From an uncultured Planctomycetaceae bacterium (GTDB lineage: Bacteria > Planctomycetota > Planctomycetia > Planctomycetales > Planctomycetaceae): a DNA stretch of 64,000 nucleotides. The notes beneath the pieces are model-generated. The model had not been told where the DNA came from and searched no databases. It saw nothing but the letters and a program-made list of their open reading frames with translations. Location of the stretch: positions 61,406-125,405 of the forward strand of contig CALFSX010000062.1 in NCBI GenBank assembly GCA_937916515.1, given 5' to 3'. A program made the position numbers and the translations under genes. This document shows, piece after piece, positions 29,073 to 38,066 of this stretch (the first letter of the stretch is position 1; each line of letters starts with the position of its first letter).

Positions 29073-29125
29073 AGATCCCATGCACGACCGAACCTCGCTG
29101 CCAGTTCGAAACTCAAGCCTGAGAT

Positions 29126-30028
29126 TCACGCGGCATCCGCGATTTGGGACTTGGCAACTGATTCGCAGGATGTTGCACCTTTGAGTTGTTGCAGGCGCAA
29201 ATTTTCTTCCGCCTGCAGTATTGCCAGCCGTTTCTTTTTTTTGCGGCTGAACCCATTGGCAAAGTCGATGAGGCTTGGTACGAACCGTTTCATTTGAAAC
29301 AATCCGTGGGCCATCGGAGTAATTACGACCTGTCGCTTGTTGCGCCGGATGGCGTTAATCGTCAGTGAAGCCACTCGTTCTGCAGATGCACATAACCAGT
29401 TGGGAGGCGTTGGCACTTTGCTGCCTTCACGGCCACTGGCTGCGGCTTCATACAGGTTTGTCTTGACTGGCCCCGGACAGATTGCGCTCACGCCGACTCC
29501 CTTGCGATTGTATTCGGCTCGCAGAGCTTCAGTGAATCCGATCAGCCCAAACTTGCTGGTGTGGTAGGCCGTAAATCTGCCACCGGCAACAATTCCGCTG
29601 ATGCTGCACATGTTGGCAATATGGGCGTCCGGGCGAGTCAGCAATTGGGGCAGGAAATGGTTTGTGATTTGAATAGGAGCCAGCAGATTGATGTTCATCA
29701 GCCAGTTCCACTGTTGCTGAGTCATCGTGTCGGTCGGCCCGTAATAGGCGACGCCCGCATTGTTGATTAAAACGTCGATGACGTCGCAACGCTTGTCGAA
29801 GTCGGCAAGCGTTTTTGAGACCTGAGCGGCATTCGAAAGGTCGCAAGTATGAGTCAGTACTCGAACGCCTTGCGCGGCTGCTTCTTCGGCGACTGTGTTC
29901 AACCCCTTTTCATCGACGTCGACCAGGTAAAGATTGCATTTCAGTTGAGCCAGTTGAAGTGCAAGTTCACGACCGATGCCGGAGGCCGCACCTGTTAGAA
30001 AAACGCTTTTGTTTTCGAACGACTTCAT
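29126..30028 (-). CDS. Short-chain dehydrogenase/reductase
   Basis: A classical SDR with the cofactor motif TGAASGIG at the N-terminus, DLS (adenine-ring binding), NNAG near residue 90, the catalytic Ser in SISG and YHTSK as the catalytic Tyr-Lys pair. The C-terminal 60 residues are basic and contain a hydrophobic section, as in membrane-associated members. NAD(P)-dependent; substrate cannot be told from sequence. It is adjacent to glnE (gap 91 bases, same strand) and could be cotranscribed. Confidence 0.92.
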   Translation of the reverse strand: MKSFENKSVFLTGAASGIGRELALQLAQLKCNLYLVDVDEKGLNTVAEEAAAQGVRVLTHTCDLSNAAQVSKTLADFDKRCDVIDVLINNAGVAYYGPTDTMTQQQWNWLMNINLLAPIQITNHFLPQLLTRPDAHIANMCSISGIVAGGRFTAYHTSKFGLIGFTEALRAEYNRKGVGVSAICPGPVKTNLYEAAASGREGSKVPTPPNWLCASAERVASLTINAIRRNKRQVVITPMAHGLFQMKRFVPSLIDFANGFSRKKKKRLAILQAEENLRLQQLKGATSCESVAKSQIADAA

Positions 30029-30118
30029 CGAAATTCCCTTCTCGAATGGTCCGCAGACTGTCTGCTGGCAGCTGCGATTGTATCACATCGACGTCTTCGT
30101 CGGGAGTGGTGAATTGGC

Positions 30119-33100
30119 CTAAAATCGAGATCCTGATTGCTTGCAGATCTGCTCAACTAAGGCCGAAAAAGACTTTACGGCGGCCAATTGTGATTCAAGT
30201 TGATCCAGCGGCAGTGGAGAATTGTGGACGGCTTCCATTCTTTTGACCAACTGAGCGTAGTCTGCCGAATCCTGCGGCGGAATGGTCAGGTCTTTGGCGT
30301 TTCCGCGAGCCATTCTCAGACAGTCGATCAATTCACGCAGAAATACATACGCCGTCGTTGCCGAATCGCATTCCTGTTGTGACAGAAGTCCTTCTTTACG
30401 AGCGGCGGCGATTGCCTTCAGAGTGTTGGTTGTTTGCAGTGAGCTCAGCCGTTTTCCAAACGTCAGTTGTAATGCCTGAGCTGCGTATTCGCAGTCAACA
30501 AGTGCTCCATCGCTGAGTTTTGCATTGATGGTTCCTCCATGAACCAGCTGTCGAATTTGCTTTTCACGCATGCCTCTCATAGCGTCAAAGTCAAAGCCGG
30601 AATCCGTGTAGACGATGTCTTTGCATGCTTGATCAACCTCACGGCTGAACGCGGCATCTCCACTGACGCATCTTAGCTTAACCAGCGACTGGCGTTCATA
30701 CGGCCAGGCGTCGCCATCCGGTGCGAAGTAGCTTTTCAGTGAATTCAGAGAAACAGCGGGTGACCCCGCCTGCCCGTATGGTCTCATTCGCAGATCAATT
30801 GCGAAGATGCCCTTATGACGGCATTTAATGATGTCGGTAACTCGAGCGATCATGCGTTCAAAGAAATGGCTGGCAGTCATGGCCGAGTTTGAATCCGTCC
30901 GGCATTCTTCCTGAAAGACCAGAAACATTTCAATGTCTGATGCGAATCCCATTTCGACTCCGCCAAACTTTCCTAAAGCGACGATGGTGAATGGGCAAGT
31001 GGTACCGTCTGCAAGTTTGGGTACTCCGTGTGCGTCCCGCAGTTCAGCAAAGGCGATTTGGCAGGCCGCATCCACAATGACTTCTGCCAATTCTGTGATC
31101 TCGTCAGAAAACGTGCCGAACGGTCCGCAGTGGCCTAACACGTGTCGAAGGTCTGTTCTGAACAGTTGCAGATCTTTAAATGTATTCAACGCCTTCACTT
31201 GTTTTGCCGGTGTCTTTGCGGCTTTCAGAATTTCCGAAAGTTCGCTGTGAAATTCGCTGCGTGTGATGCGGTTTTGCAGCTGTTCGGGGTCGGTTAGTAG
31301 CGGCAAGAGTTTTTCCGAACGAACCTGCAAAAAATCTTCCCACAGGTGACGGCTGATTCCCAGCACCTGCGCGACGGCTCTAAGAACTTCGGGCTGTTTC
31401 AGATTGGCGACGTTGGATTCCCACTGTGACTTTCGCAGTAGTGTATGTAACAGATCTCGGAAACGCAGTAACGCCTGGTGAGGATCGTTGTTGGATGGCA
31501 GCCAGTTGGTGAATTGTTTAATCAGTACTACGGCTGTACGCAATTCTTCGATGCGTTCTTTGCTGCTGACAACGCCGCCATCAGATTCGGCCACGTGCAG
31601 GATGTCCTGAATGCGACCATTGGTTTGCCCCAGTTGTGCTCGCAGAATTCTGAAGCCGCAAATGGAAAGAGCGTTGGCCAGTTCGAAGAAGAATCCAAAA
31701 CTGTCGTCGGCAGAAATCCGCAGCACGGTTGCTCCATCGTCTTCGCGCTGAGTTACCTCAATGGATAGATCCGCCAATGGGCTGGGGGCAGCTTTCAGAT
31801 TTGCAACGCGGCGACAAAACATATCCAACACCGTGGCTCGAACATCCGACGACTTGTCGGTTTGTTGCATGTTTAACAGACGCTCCAGTTCCGACTGAAT
31901 AACGGCAGCTGTTGTTCTTGCACTGGTGGATTCGTTGCTGGACGTATCTTCGCACAGAAAAATTCCCAGAAAGCGATCAGGCGCAATTTCGCCTCCGAAG
32001 CGATTGGGACCTGCACCGTTGTTGCAATCGCCTTCTCTGATGTCCAGAAAATTGGCAAAAAAGACGCCGCAAATCATAGACGTCAGCCCAGGGGTTTCCG
32101 GGACTGCGATTGTCAGCAACTGCAGCCTGCTGTTGCTTCCCAGACTCTGCCCGTGAACACAGCATCTGGCACCTCGCTGCAGTTCACTGAACATTGAGTT
32201 CCGTAGTGCTTCGTGTTCTGCAAAGTGATCGCGGAAGTAAGTTGCAAGTTCCGAATGCTCAATCGTTGCCACTTCCAGCTGCGATTGCGATTGGGGGTTC
32301 GTTTCGGGAAGTTCAACGTTTGAATCTCCCCGAAACTGAGCGTCAAAGATTTTGCGGACGGCTCTACGATGTGCGTCAAAACGATTCAGCAGATCAGCTT
32401 CGCTGGGGTAGTCCATTCTTCTGGCCAGCCATTCTCGCTGTTCTGAGTTGTCCGGTAGTTCGTGTGTTTGTTGGTTGTGCAGCAGCTGCAAAGCGTGCTC
32501 AATCGTTCGCAGAAAAATATAGCCTTCGCGAAGTTGCCGATAGATGGATACGTCGATGAGTCCGAAGTCTGCAAGGCGCACAAGAGCATCCAGTGTGTTG
32601 GCACTGGCAACTCGCGGTTCTTCGCTTCCGTGAATCAGCTGCAATGCCTGAACCAGAAATTCGATGTCGCGAATTGACCCGGATCCCAGTTTCACTTCGG
32701 AAGCCAGTTTGCCACGTCGTCGCAGGCGATCTTCGATCTGTCCTTTCATGTTGACAACATTGGCGATGACGTCTTCTTTGCGAACAGCGAACAATAAGGG
32801 GGGAAGCCGCTGCAGTAGATCGTTTCCGGTTGGCATGTCGCCCGCGACGATTCGAGCCTTCAGCAGGGCCTGTTTTTCCCAAAGTTTCGCGTCGGTTTTT
32901 AGATAGTGTTCGTAGCTGTCGGGAGTCGTTGCCAAAGGTCCCGCATCGCCCCATGGTCGCAGTCTCATATCAACGCGATACAGGAAACCGGTGGCCATGT
33001 TTTCGCTAAGTCCATCAATCAGGCCGCGGGCGACCTGCTTTAGCTTTGGCGCGTCACTGTTTTTTGCAACAAGAATCAGGTCGATGTCGGAACTGTAGTT

Positions 33101-33811
33101 AAGTTCTTCGCCTCCGTGTTTGCCCAGAGCAAGCACGGCAAATGGGGCTTCAGTAATTCCGGAATCTTCGCATGCAATTCGCAGGCAGAGTTGAACCATG
33201 GCATCCGCCAGAAGAGAAATCTGCAATGTCACAAATTTCAAGTCCAGAAGTCCGAATGCGTCGCACATGCCAATGCGAAGGATTTCACGACGTTGAAAAC
33301 AGCGCAAAGTCGACAGTTTTGTTTCTGAAGTTGTGAGATCCTGAATGGCGGTCGTTGCTTCATTAACGAAGTCCTCACGAGACTTCATTTCTGCGGTGCG
33401 GCGTTCGAAGGTTAGTTCTCGTAGTACGTCTGGTTGATTGAGTAGTGCCTGAGTTAAAAACGGACTGCCGCAGGAAATTCGAGCCAGCACTTCCAGCGAT
33501 CGGGGGGCTTCTTCGAACAAAGCAAACGCCGATGTGGCACTGGAGCACTTTGCAACAAAACGGTCAACGGCGTCCAGCACAACGCTGGGACTGGGGGCTT
33601 CCAGCAGGATGCGTTTTAAAGTTTGAAACCAGGCAGGTGTCGATTGCGGGCGAGGTTGCTTTTGGTCGGCGTCGTACTGCACAGACGCTTCACGCAAACG
33701 CATCAGGTTTTGGATGGCCGATTCTGTATCTGAAAATCCAGCGTCCGACAGCGAACGGCAGTTCTGGTCAAATTCAGCCGGCACAAGTTTGTGGAATGGT
33801 GGAAACATCAT
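30119..33811 (-). CDS. glnE: Bifunctional glutamine-synthetase adenylyltransferase/deadenylase with ACT-like insert
   Basis: GlnE attaches and removes AMP on glutamine synthetase in response to nitrogen status. Two nucleotidyltransferase domains are seen: LGKHGGEELNYSSDIDL at about 225-245 and LGKFGGVEMGFASDIEM at about 942-965; each is followed by a helical regulatory domain. Between them (about 685-760) a segment reading TVLRISADDSFGFFFELANAL looks like an ACT domain, which is not present in E. coli GlnE and accounts for much of the greater length (1230 against about 945 residues). The second site has D-I-E in place of D-X-D, still allowed by the general NTase pattern. No glnA or glnB is in the window. 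Confidence 0.93.
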   Translation of the reverse strand: MMFPPFHKLVPAEFDQNCRSLSDAGFSDTESAIQNLMRLREASVQYDADQKQPRPQSTPAWFQTLKRILLEAPSPSVVLDAVDRFVAKCSSATSAFALFEEAPRSLEVLARISCGSPFLTQALLNQPDVLRELTFERRTAEMKSREDFVNEATTAIQDLTTSETKLSTLRCFQRREILRIGMCDAFGLLDLKFVTLQISLLADAMVQLCLRIACEDSGITEAPFAVLALGKHGGEELNYSSDIDLILVAKNSDAPKLKQVARGLIDGLSENMATGFLYRVDMRLRPWGDAGPLATTPDSYEHYLKTDAKLWEKQALLKARIVAGDMPTGNDLLQRLPPLLFAVRKEDVIANVVNMKGQIEDRLRRRGKLASEVKLGSGSIRDIEFLVQALQLIHGSEEPRVASANTLDALVRLADFGLIDVSIYRQLREGYIFLRTIEHALQLLHNQQTHELPDNSEQREWLARRMDYPSEADLLNRFDAHRRAVRKIFDAQFRGDSNVELPETNPQSQSQLEVATIEHSELATYFRDHFAEHEALRNSMFSELQRGARCCVHGQSLGSNSRLQLLTIAVPETPGLTSMICGVFFANFLDIREGDCNNGAGPNRFGGEIAPDRFLGIFLCEDTSSNESTSARTTAAVIQSELERLLNMQQTDKSSDVRATVLDMFCRRVANLKAAPSPLADLSIEVTQREDDGATVLRISADDSFGFFFELANALSICGFRILRAQLGQTNGRIQDILHVAESDGGVVSSKERIEELRTAVVLIKQFTNWLPSNNDPHQALLRFRDLLHTLLRKSQWESNVANLKQPEVLRAVAQVLGISRHLWEDFLQVRSEKLLPLLTDPEQLQNRITRSEFHSELSEILKAAKTPAKQVKALNTFKDLQLFRTDLRHVLGHCGPFGTFSDEITELAEVIVDAACQIAFAELRDAHGVPKLADGTTCPFTIVALGKFGGVEMGFASDIEMFLVFQEECRTDSNSAMTASHFFERMIARVTDIIKCRHKGIFAIDLRMRPYGQAGSPAVSLNSLKSYFAPDGDAWPYERQSLVKLRCVSGDAAFSREVDQACKDIVYTDSGFDFDAMRGMREKQIRQLVHGGTINAKLSDGALVDCEYAAQALQLTFGKRLSSLQTTNTLKAIAAARKEGLLSQQECDSATTAYVFLRELIDCLRMARGNAKDLTIPPQDSADYAQLVKRMEAVHNSPLPLDQLESQLAAVKSFSALVEQICKQSGSRF

Positions 33812-34371
33812 AGAAACCGCACGGTTTGCTCAGGGATTTCGGTTTTCGGCATTAGGTTTGGACTGAGCTTGCGAACAGAAGCCCCGACGTGGCATTTTTG
33901 CCTTCTACCAGTTCCGACCCCTTGCCAACTTAACAATCGACCGTGAATGCTCCCGAAACCGCTTACGTTTGGCGGATTTTGGAGTGGTTGTAAGGAAACT
34001 CAGGGAACACCGACTGTCGAGATCCGGAATTCGACGAATTGTGAAACCGATGAGGGCGTCGGCGAGATTCTACTGGTTTAATGCGTCAGAATCAGAGCGC
34101 GAACGAGTTTCCAAAGTGCGGGACTTTTTGTTTCTGCGAATTTTGGGCGTAATAAGTCATTAAATTTCACATTGTTCGCCGGAGAACCGCTCGGCAAACA
34201 GGATCGATGGGACGTGAAGGTTGCCTGATTCTGGCAATCCGGGATTCTGAAGTGACTTTGGTTTCTCGCTGGCAGGCTGCTGTTAAACTTTTCGCCTGTC
34301 ATCATTGATCCGTTCCTGTTTGTTTAATTGCATTCAGCCTTTTTTATCACACCAAAACCTGACGAAGACCC
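33812..34371. other. Non-coding divergent region between glnE and queF
   Basis: 560 bases with no convincing gene; the 64-residue ORF at 33969 has no recognisable content. No preQ1 riboswitch consensus was found upstream of queF. Confidence 0.5.
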
Positions 34372-34737
34372 ATGACGGAACCAAGCAGAGATACTCTGGA
34401 AACTTTTGACAATCCGTTTCCAGAACGCAATTACATCATTGAAACCGTTCAGCCGGAATTCACTTCGGTCTGTCCCAAAACCGGTCACCCTGACTTCGGA
34501 ACTCTGAAGATCGATTATGTGCCGGACAAAGTTTGCTACGAACTGAAGTCTCTAAAACTGTATCTTCAGGAATACCGCAATCATGGAGCGTTCTACGAAC
34601 GTGTGACCAACACGATTCTGGATGACCTTGTCGCAGTTACGCAGCCACGCTGGATGAAAATCGCAGCCGTGTTTACTCCACGAGGCGGCATTCAAACGAC
34701 AGTCATCGTTGAACATGGCAAGAATCCAATTTCGTAA
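34372..34737 (+). CDS. queF: NADPH-dependent preQ0 reductase
   Basis: Reduces 7-cyano-7-deazaguanine to preQ1 in queuosine synthesis. The short (type I, 121 residues) form is seen, with the active-site Cys in [13 protein letters not shown] and the QueF motif [14 protein letters not shown]. The NADPH-binding half and the catalytic half are in one domain, as is usual for this class. Transcribed ahead of argH on the plus strand, 175 bases apart. Confidence 0.96.
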   Translation: MTEPSRDTLETFDNPFPERNYIIETVQPEFTSVCPKTGHPDFGTLKIDYVPDKVCYELKSLKLYLQEYRNHGAFYERVTNTILDDLVAVTQPRWMKIAAVFTPRGGIQTTVIVEHGKNPIS

Positions 34738-34912
34738 AACGGACGGCATGTGGTTTTGCCTGGTCGGGCCAAACGTCCATTCGACGCGGCTCCGGCAGGC
34801 TGGCAGACGTTGACCGCATGCTTGTTCTATGTAAAAGTCTACGGACGCCAGGCGAATTTATCGCGCTGGCGTTTTCGTTCGTTTGTCTACAGATAAAGCA
34901 GGAATCATACAG

Positions 34913-36289
34913 ATGGCCAAAGCATGGGGCGGCCGCTTTCAACAGGACACTGATCCCAGAGTTGAAGCCTTCACTGAATCGATCAGCTTTGATAGCCGTC
35001 TGTTTGAAGTCGATGTGCGAGGCTCCAAAGCGCACGCCACGATGTTGGCGGCGGTTGGCTTGATTTCAAGTGACGAGCGAGATCAGATTTGTCACACGCT
35101 GGATGAGATTAAAGACGAGATTGCGGCTGGCAACTTCCCGTTCAAGGCGGAACTGGAAGATATTCACATGCACATCGAAAGCGCGCTGATTCAGCGAGTT
35201 GGCGATGTGGGACGAAAGCTGCACACTGGTCGAAGTCGCAATGATCAGGTTTCCACAGATCTGAAATTGTACGTTCGTGACGCGATTGATGAACTTGATG
35301 AACTACTGTTGAATTGTCAGTTAGCCTTTCTTGAACGCTGTGACAAAGACGCAGGAGTCGTGTTGCCAGGGTATACGCATCTTCAGCGAGCTCAACCAGT
35401 ACAGGCTGCTCACTACTGGTTGGCCTATTGTGAAAAATTTCATCGCGACCGCGATCGTTTGTCGGACTGTCGTCGTCGCGTCAACGTTTCGCCACTGGGA
35501 GCGGCCGCTTTGGCGGGCAGTTCTTTGCCGATCGATCGCCAGATGACCGCCGACTTGCTGGGGTTTGATTCTGTGGCCGGCAATAGTCTGGACATAAGCA
35601 GCGACCGCGACTACCTGGCGGAATTCGTGTTTGCGATGTCATTGATTTCAGCACACCTTTGCACCTGGTGTGAAGAATGGATCATCTGGTTCACAACGGA
35701 ATTTGGTTTTATCAAACTGCCGGACGCTTACACGACTGGCTCTTCAATCATGCCGCAAAAGCGGAATCCTGACGTGCTGGAATTGATTCGCGGCAAAAGC
35801 GCTCGAGTAATGGCTTCTGTTCCGCAGTTGTTGATTCTGATGAAGAGTCTGCCAATGGCGTACAACCGCGATTTGCAGGAAGACAAGCTGGCGATGTTTA
35901 CGGCATTTGACACGGTTAAAGCGTGTCTTGAGCTTACGCCCGCGATCGTCGCTGGAGCAGAGTTGCAGCGAGATCAGATCGCTTCAAGAATAGAAGACGG
36001 TTTTCTGGATGCGACCGCGTTGATGGAATACCTCATCAAGAAAGGCGTCCCCATGAGAACCGGACACGGAACCGTCGGCGCACTGGTGGCGAAATGCGAA
36101 AACGAAAAACGTCGCTTGAAGGATCTGTCACTGGAAGAACTTCAAGCTGCATGTGATCTGATTTCCGACGATGTGTACTCAGTGCTGGGCACCGAAAACG
36201 CGATGAAGGCATTGCAGAGTTTCGGTTCTGGCGGTGAGAAACCGGTTGCTGATCGAGTGGCTCACTGGAAAGTCGTATTGGCGGAATAG
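34913..36289 (+). CDS. argH: Argininosuccinate lyase
   Basis: Final step of arginine synthesis. It belongs to the fumarase/aspartase superfamily, with [16 protein letters not shown] near residue 105, the His region [10 protein letters not shown] and the flexible loop [12 protein letters not shown]. The ORF track starts at a TTG at 34883, but the ATG at 34913 ([10 protein letters not shown]) is the family N-terminus. Length 458 residues, as expected. A strong hairpin follows the stop. Confidence 0.97.
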   Translation: MAKAWGGRFQQDTDPRVEAFTESISFDSRLFEVDVRGSKAHATMLAAVGLISSDERDQICHTLDEIKDEIAAGNFPFKAELEDIHMHIESALIQRVGDVGRKLHTGRSRNDQVSTDLKLYVRDAIDELDELLLNCQLAFLERCDKDAGVVLPGYTHLQRAQPVQAAHYWLAYCEKFHRDRDRLSDCRRRVNVSPLGAAALAGSSLPIDRQMTADLLGFDSVAGNSLDISSDRDYLAEFVFAMSLISAHLCTWCEEWIIWFTTEFGFIKLPDAYTTGSSIMPQKRNPDVLELIRGKSARVMASVPQLLILMKSLPMAYNRDLQEDKLAMFTAFDTVKACLELTPAIVAGAELQRDQIASRIEDGFLDATALMEYLIKKGVPMRTGHGTVGALVAKCENEKRRLKDLSLEELQAACDLISDDVYSVLGTENAMKALQSFGSGGEKPVADRVAHWKVVLAE

Positions 36290-36322
36290 TTCTTACAGCA
36301 GTTGTTTCTGACTGTCGCAGAA

Positions 36323-36363
36323 AACAAGCCCTCGACCGTGGTCTCACTATCGAGGGCTTGTTT
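36323..36363 (+). terminator. Hairpin terminator after argH
   Basis: Perfect 13-bp stem AACAAGCCCTCGA / TCGAGGGCTTGTT with a 14-nt loop, starting 34 bases after the argH stop. The T-run is short on the plus strand (TTGTTT); on the minus strand it is followed by TTTTC, so it may work both ways. Confidence 0.75.
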
Positions 36364-36377
36364 GAGTGTTGTGTTAT

Positions 36378-36486
36378 AGTCTTAATTAAAATGATGCGTG
36401 CATGTTGGCCGGAGCGGCTCGGCGATTCGAGTGTTCCACGTGTTTCTGCGTGCCACGCCACTGGGTCAAGGGCGAAGCCCTTGTCA
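36378..36486 (+). repeat. Dispersed intergenic repeat, copy C
   Basis: Best-preserved copy at its 3' end: GCGTGCCACGCCACTGGG then the perfect hairpin CAAGGGC-gaa-GCCCTTG (36467-36483). It lies between argH and the stop codon of the zinc-ribbon gene, about 13 bases from the latter. Confidence 0.75.
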
Positions 36487-36498
36487 GGCTTTAATGCA

Positions 36499-37752
36499 CT
36501 ATTGGTTCGCCGCAATCATTCCGCCAACAGCTGCCAGGCCGCATAGTACGGCGAATGCAATCTTCCAGGGACTGTAAGGACGTTCGCCCTGCACTTCGCC
36601 ACTGGCTGCGTTGATGAATACCTGATAGGTCTTGTTGCCGTATTGGTAGGCCAGCAGCCACACCGGCAGTAGCAGGTGTTTGTAGGTTGCGGCTTCGTAT
36701 CGGCTATCCACCGACGAAATTCGCTGAGTGTCTCCGCCAATTCGTTGCCGTGTTTCTGCCTGAATAGCTTCGTCGATTCGCTGTTTGGCTTCTGTAAAAC
36801 ACGTGTCCAATTCTATGTCGTATGTTCTAGCCATCATTCCGGCCAGCATCTGCTGATTGAATGGCACAACCTTCAACAACGGCCATGGCTCCAGCGCCAG
36901 CATGAATGGGCGGTTCAGCCCCGTATTGGCAAGAACCAATACATCGTCAAAGAAACGCTGAAACCTGCCGCTGGCCGGGTACCATCGAGTTCTTCGCTGG
37001 CGCGTGCGGTTTTTTCCGGTGCCCACCGTGACGTAATAGTATTCGCCTCGTTGTCCGGTGTATGCGGTAAACGTCATCGAATCAAACGTGAAGTAAGACA
37101 GGTAGACTCCGTTGAAGTTTCCTTCGGCTCCCTGCTTGCGAAATTTGTTAGGAGCAAACCAGCGCGAATTGACCCATTGGGCAAGATTATTTTTCGCGTG
37201 GTCTTTCTCAATTTGAAACGGAAGTACTCCATCGACGGGAATGCGATGTTCTGCACACTTATGCGCCTTTTCCAACTGAACTGGTGAGCCGCAGTAGGGG
37301 CAGTGAGTGCTGGTCAGCGTGCCAATGAATTCAACGTTGCCCCCACATGAATCGCATCGCAGTTCGTTTCGAGTTGTGCTGTCGCCAGCGTGTTCTGCAT
37401 CGCCGCTGTCAAGTTTTTTTTGTGCTGCTTCCTGTCGCCAGGTTCGCAGTCTCTCCAGCATGCTGGAGAAATCCTGCTCAGTGACTTCTGCATCGCTATC
37501 GAACTCAATATCTTTGACGTGACCGCAAAACTGGCAGGCCAACACCTGATCACCAATATGAAATTCCAGATCGGCTCCGCAGGATTCACATGGGAAAATA
37601 CGTCCCTGCCCGGTATCAAAGGTCTGTCCAACTCCACCGGTCGTGGCGTCTTTAAGCCTCAGGTCCAATGGTCCGTCCGGATCTCCAGGCGCGCCTTGTG
37701 GTAGCAGAGGCGGGGAGTAATCGTCTTCGAATTCAGAGTCTGTTTCGTTCAT
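36499..37752 (-). CDS. Zinc-ribbon membrane protein, YdjG-like
   Basis: Two zinc ribbons are visible in the N-terminal half: CESCGADLEF with CQFCG (about 55-80) and CDSCGGNVEF with CPYCG (about 130-155). A mixed domain of unknown fold follows (about 170-390, WYPASGRFQRFFDDVLVLAN) and a single C-terminal membrane helix (about 393-413). Proteins of this sort, sometimes annotated as primosomal-protein-N'-like, occur beside SPFH/virion-core proteins; the pair corresponds to B. subtilis YdjG/YdjI, which recruit PspA to stressed membranes. Here it lies downstream of such an SPFH gene on the same strand. No PspA gene is in the window. Confidence 0.8.
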   Translation of the reverse strand: MNETDSEFEDDYSPPLLPQGAPGDPDGPLDLRLKDATTGGVGQTFDTGQGRIFPCESCGADLEFHIGDQVLACQFCGHVKDIEFDSDAEVTEQDFSSMLERLRTWRQEAAQKKLDSGDAEHAGDSTTRNELRCDSCGGNVEFIGTLTSTHCPYCGSPVQLEKAHKCAEHRIPVDGVLPFQIEKDHAKNNLAQWVNSRWFAPNKFRKQGAEGNFNGVYLSYFTFDSMTFTAYTGQRGEYYYVTVGTGKNRTRQRRTRWYPASGRFQRFFDDVLVLANTGLNRPFMLALEPWPLLKVVPFNQQMLAGMMARTYDIELDTCFTEAKQRIDEAIQAETRQRIGGDTQRISSVDSRYEAATYKHLLLPVWLLAYQYGNKTYQVFINAASGEVQGERPYSPWKIAFAVLCGLAAVGGMIAANQ

Positions 37753-38066
37753 GGACCTGCTATTGCGGGTTGATTCCGCGTCTACGAACTTGAAACGTCG
37801 TGCCGTCAGATGCTAAGGCAACACGATCGAAAAATGTACCTATATTTGGCGTGATCTGACCTGCAGCGCAAACCGATCAGCTGCAGGACGCCATGCCCGT
37901 TTAAAGCGTTATGTTGAAGCTTTCAATCGCCGCTCATTCATTGACAGCCGCGAATTGTGGCTGCAAATATCAACCGTTCTAAGCTGATGAGTGGGGAAAG
38001 CGGTTGGAGTGACCAACCGCTTGTGGAATTCCCGGACTGCGTTTTGAAAGCTTTGTTGTGCTGAAG
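37753..38066. other. Gap between SPFH and zinc-ribbon genes
   Basis: 314 bases without a convincing gene. Contains a perfect 10-bp hairpin (listed separately). It may separate the two genes into distinct transcripts or act as an internal processing site. Confidence 0.5.
37998..38022. terminator. Compact hairpin after the SPFH gene
   Basis: AAGCGGTTGG-agtga-CCAACCGCTT, a perfect 10-bp stem with a 5-nt loop, lies 45 bases after the SPFH stop. No T-run is seen on the minus strand, so it could be a weak terminator or an RNA-stability element. Confidence 0.5.

Larger units (their letters stand above)
28548..29125. other. Repeat-bearing intergenic region
   Basis: About 580 bases between the GlyRS leader and the SDR stop codon. 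It holds two unrelated repeats (listed separately) and no convincing gene. The GlyRS promoter should lie in its left part. Confidence 0.6.

Noticed and set aside
33969-34163. 64-residue ORF between glnE and queF
   Set aside because: No recognisable family and no ribosome-binding site; basic composition looks random.
34300-34371. preQ1 riboswitch before queF
   Set aside because: No preQ1 aptamer consensus or suitable pseudoknot pairing could be seen.
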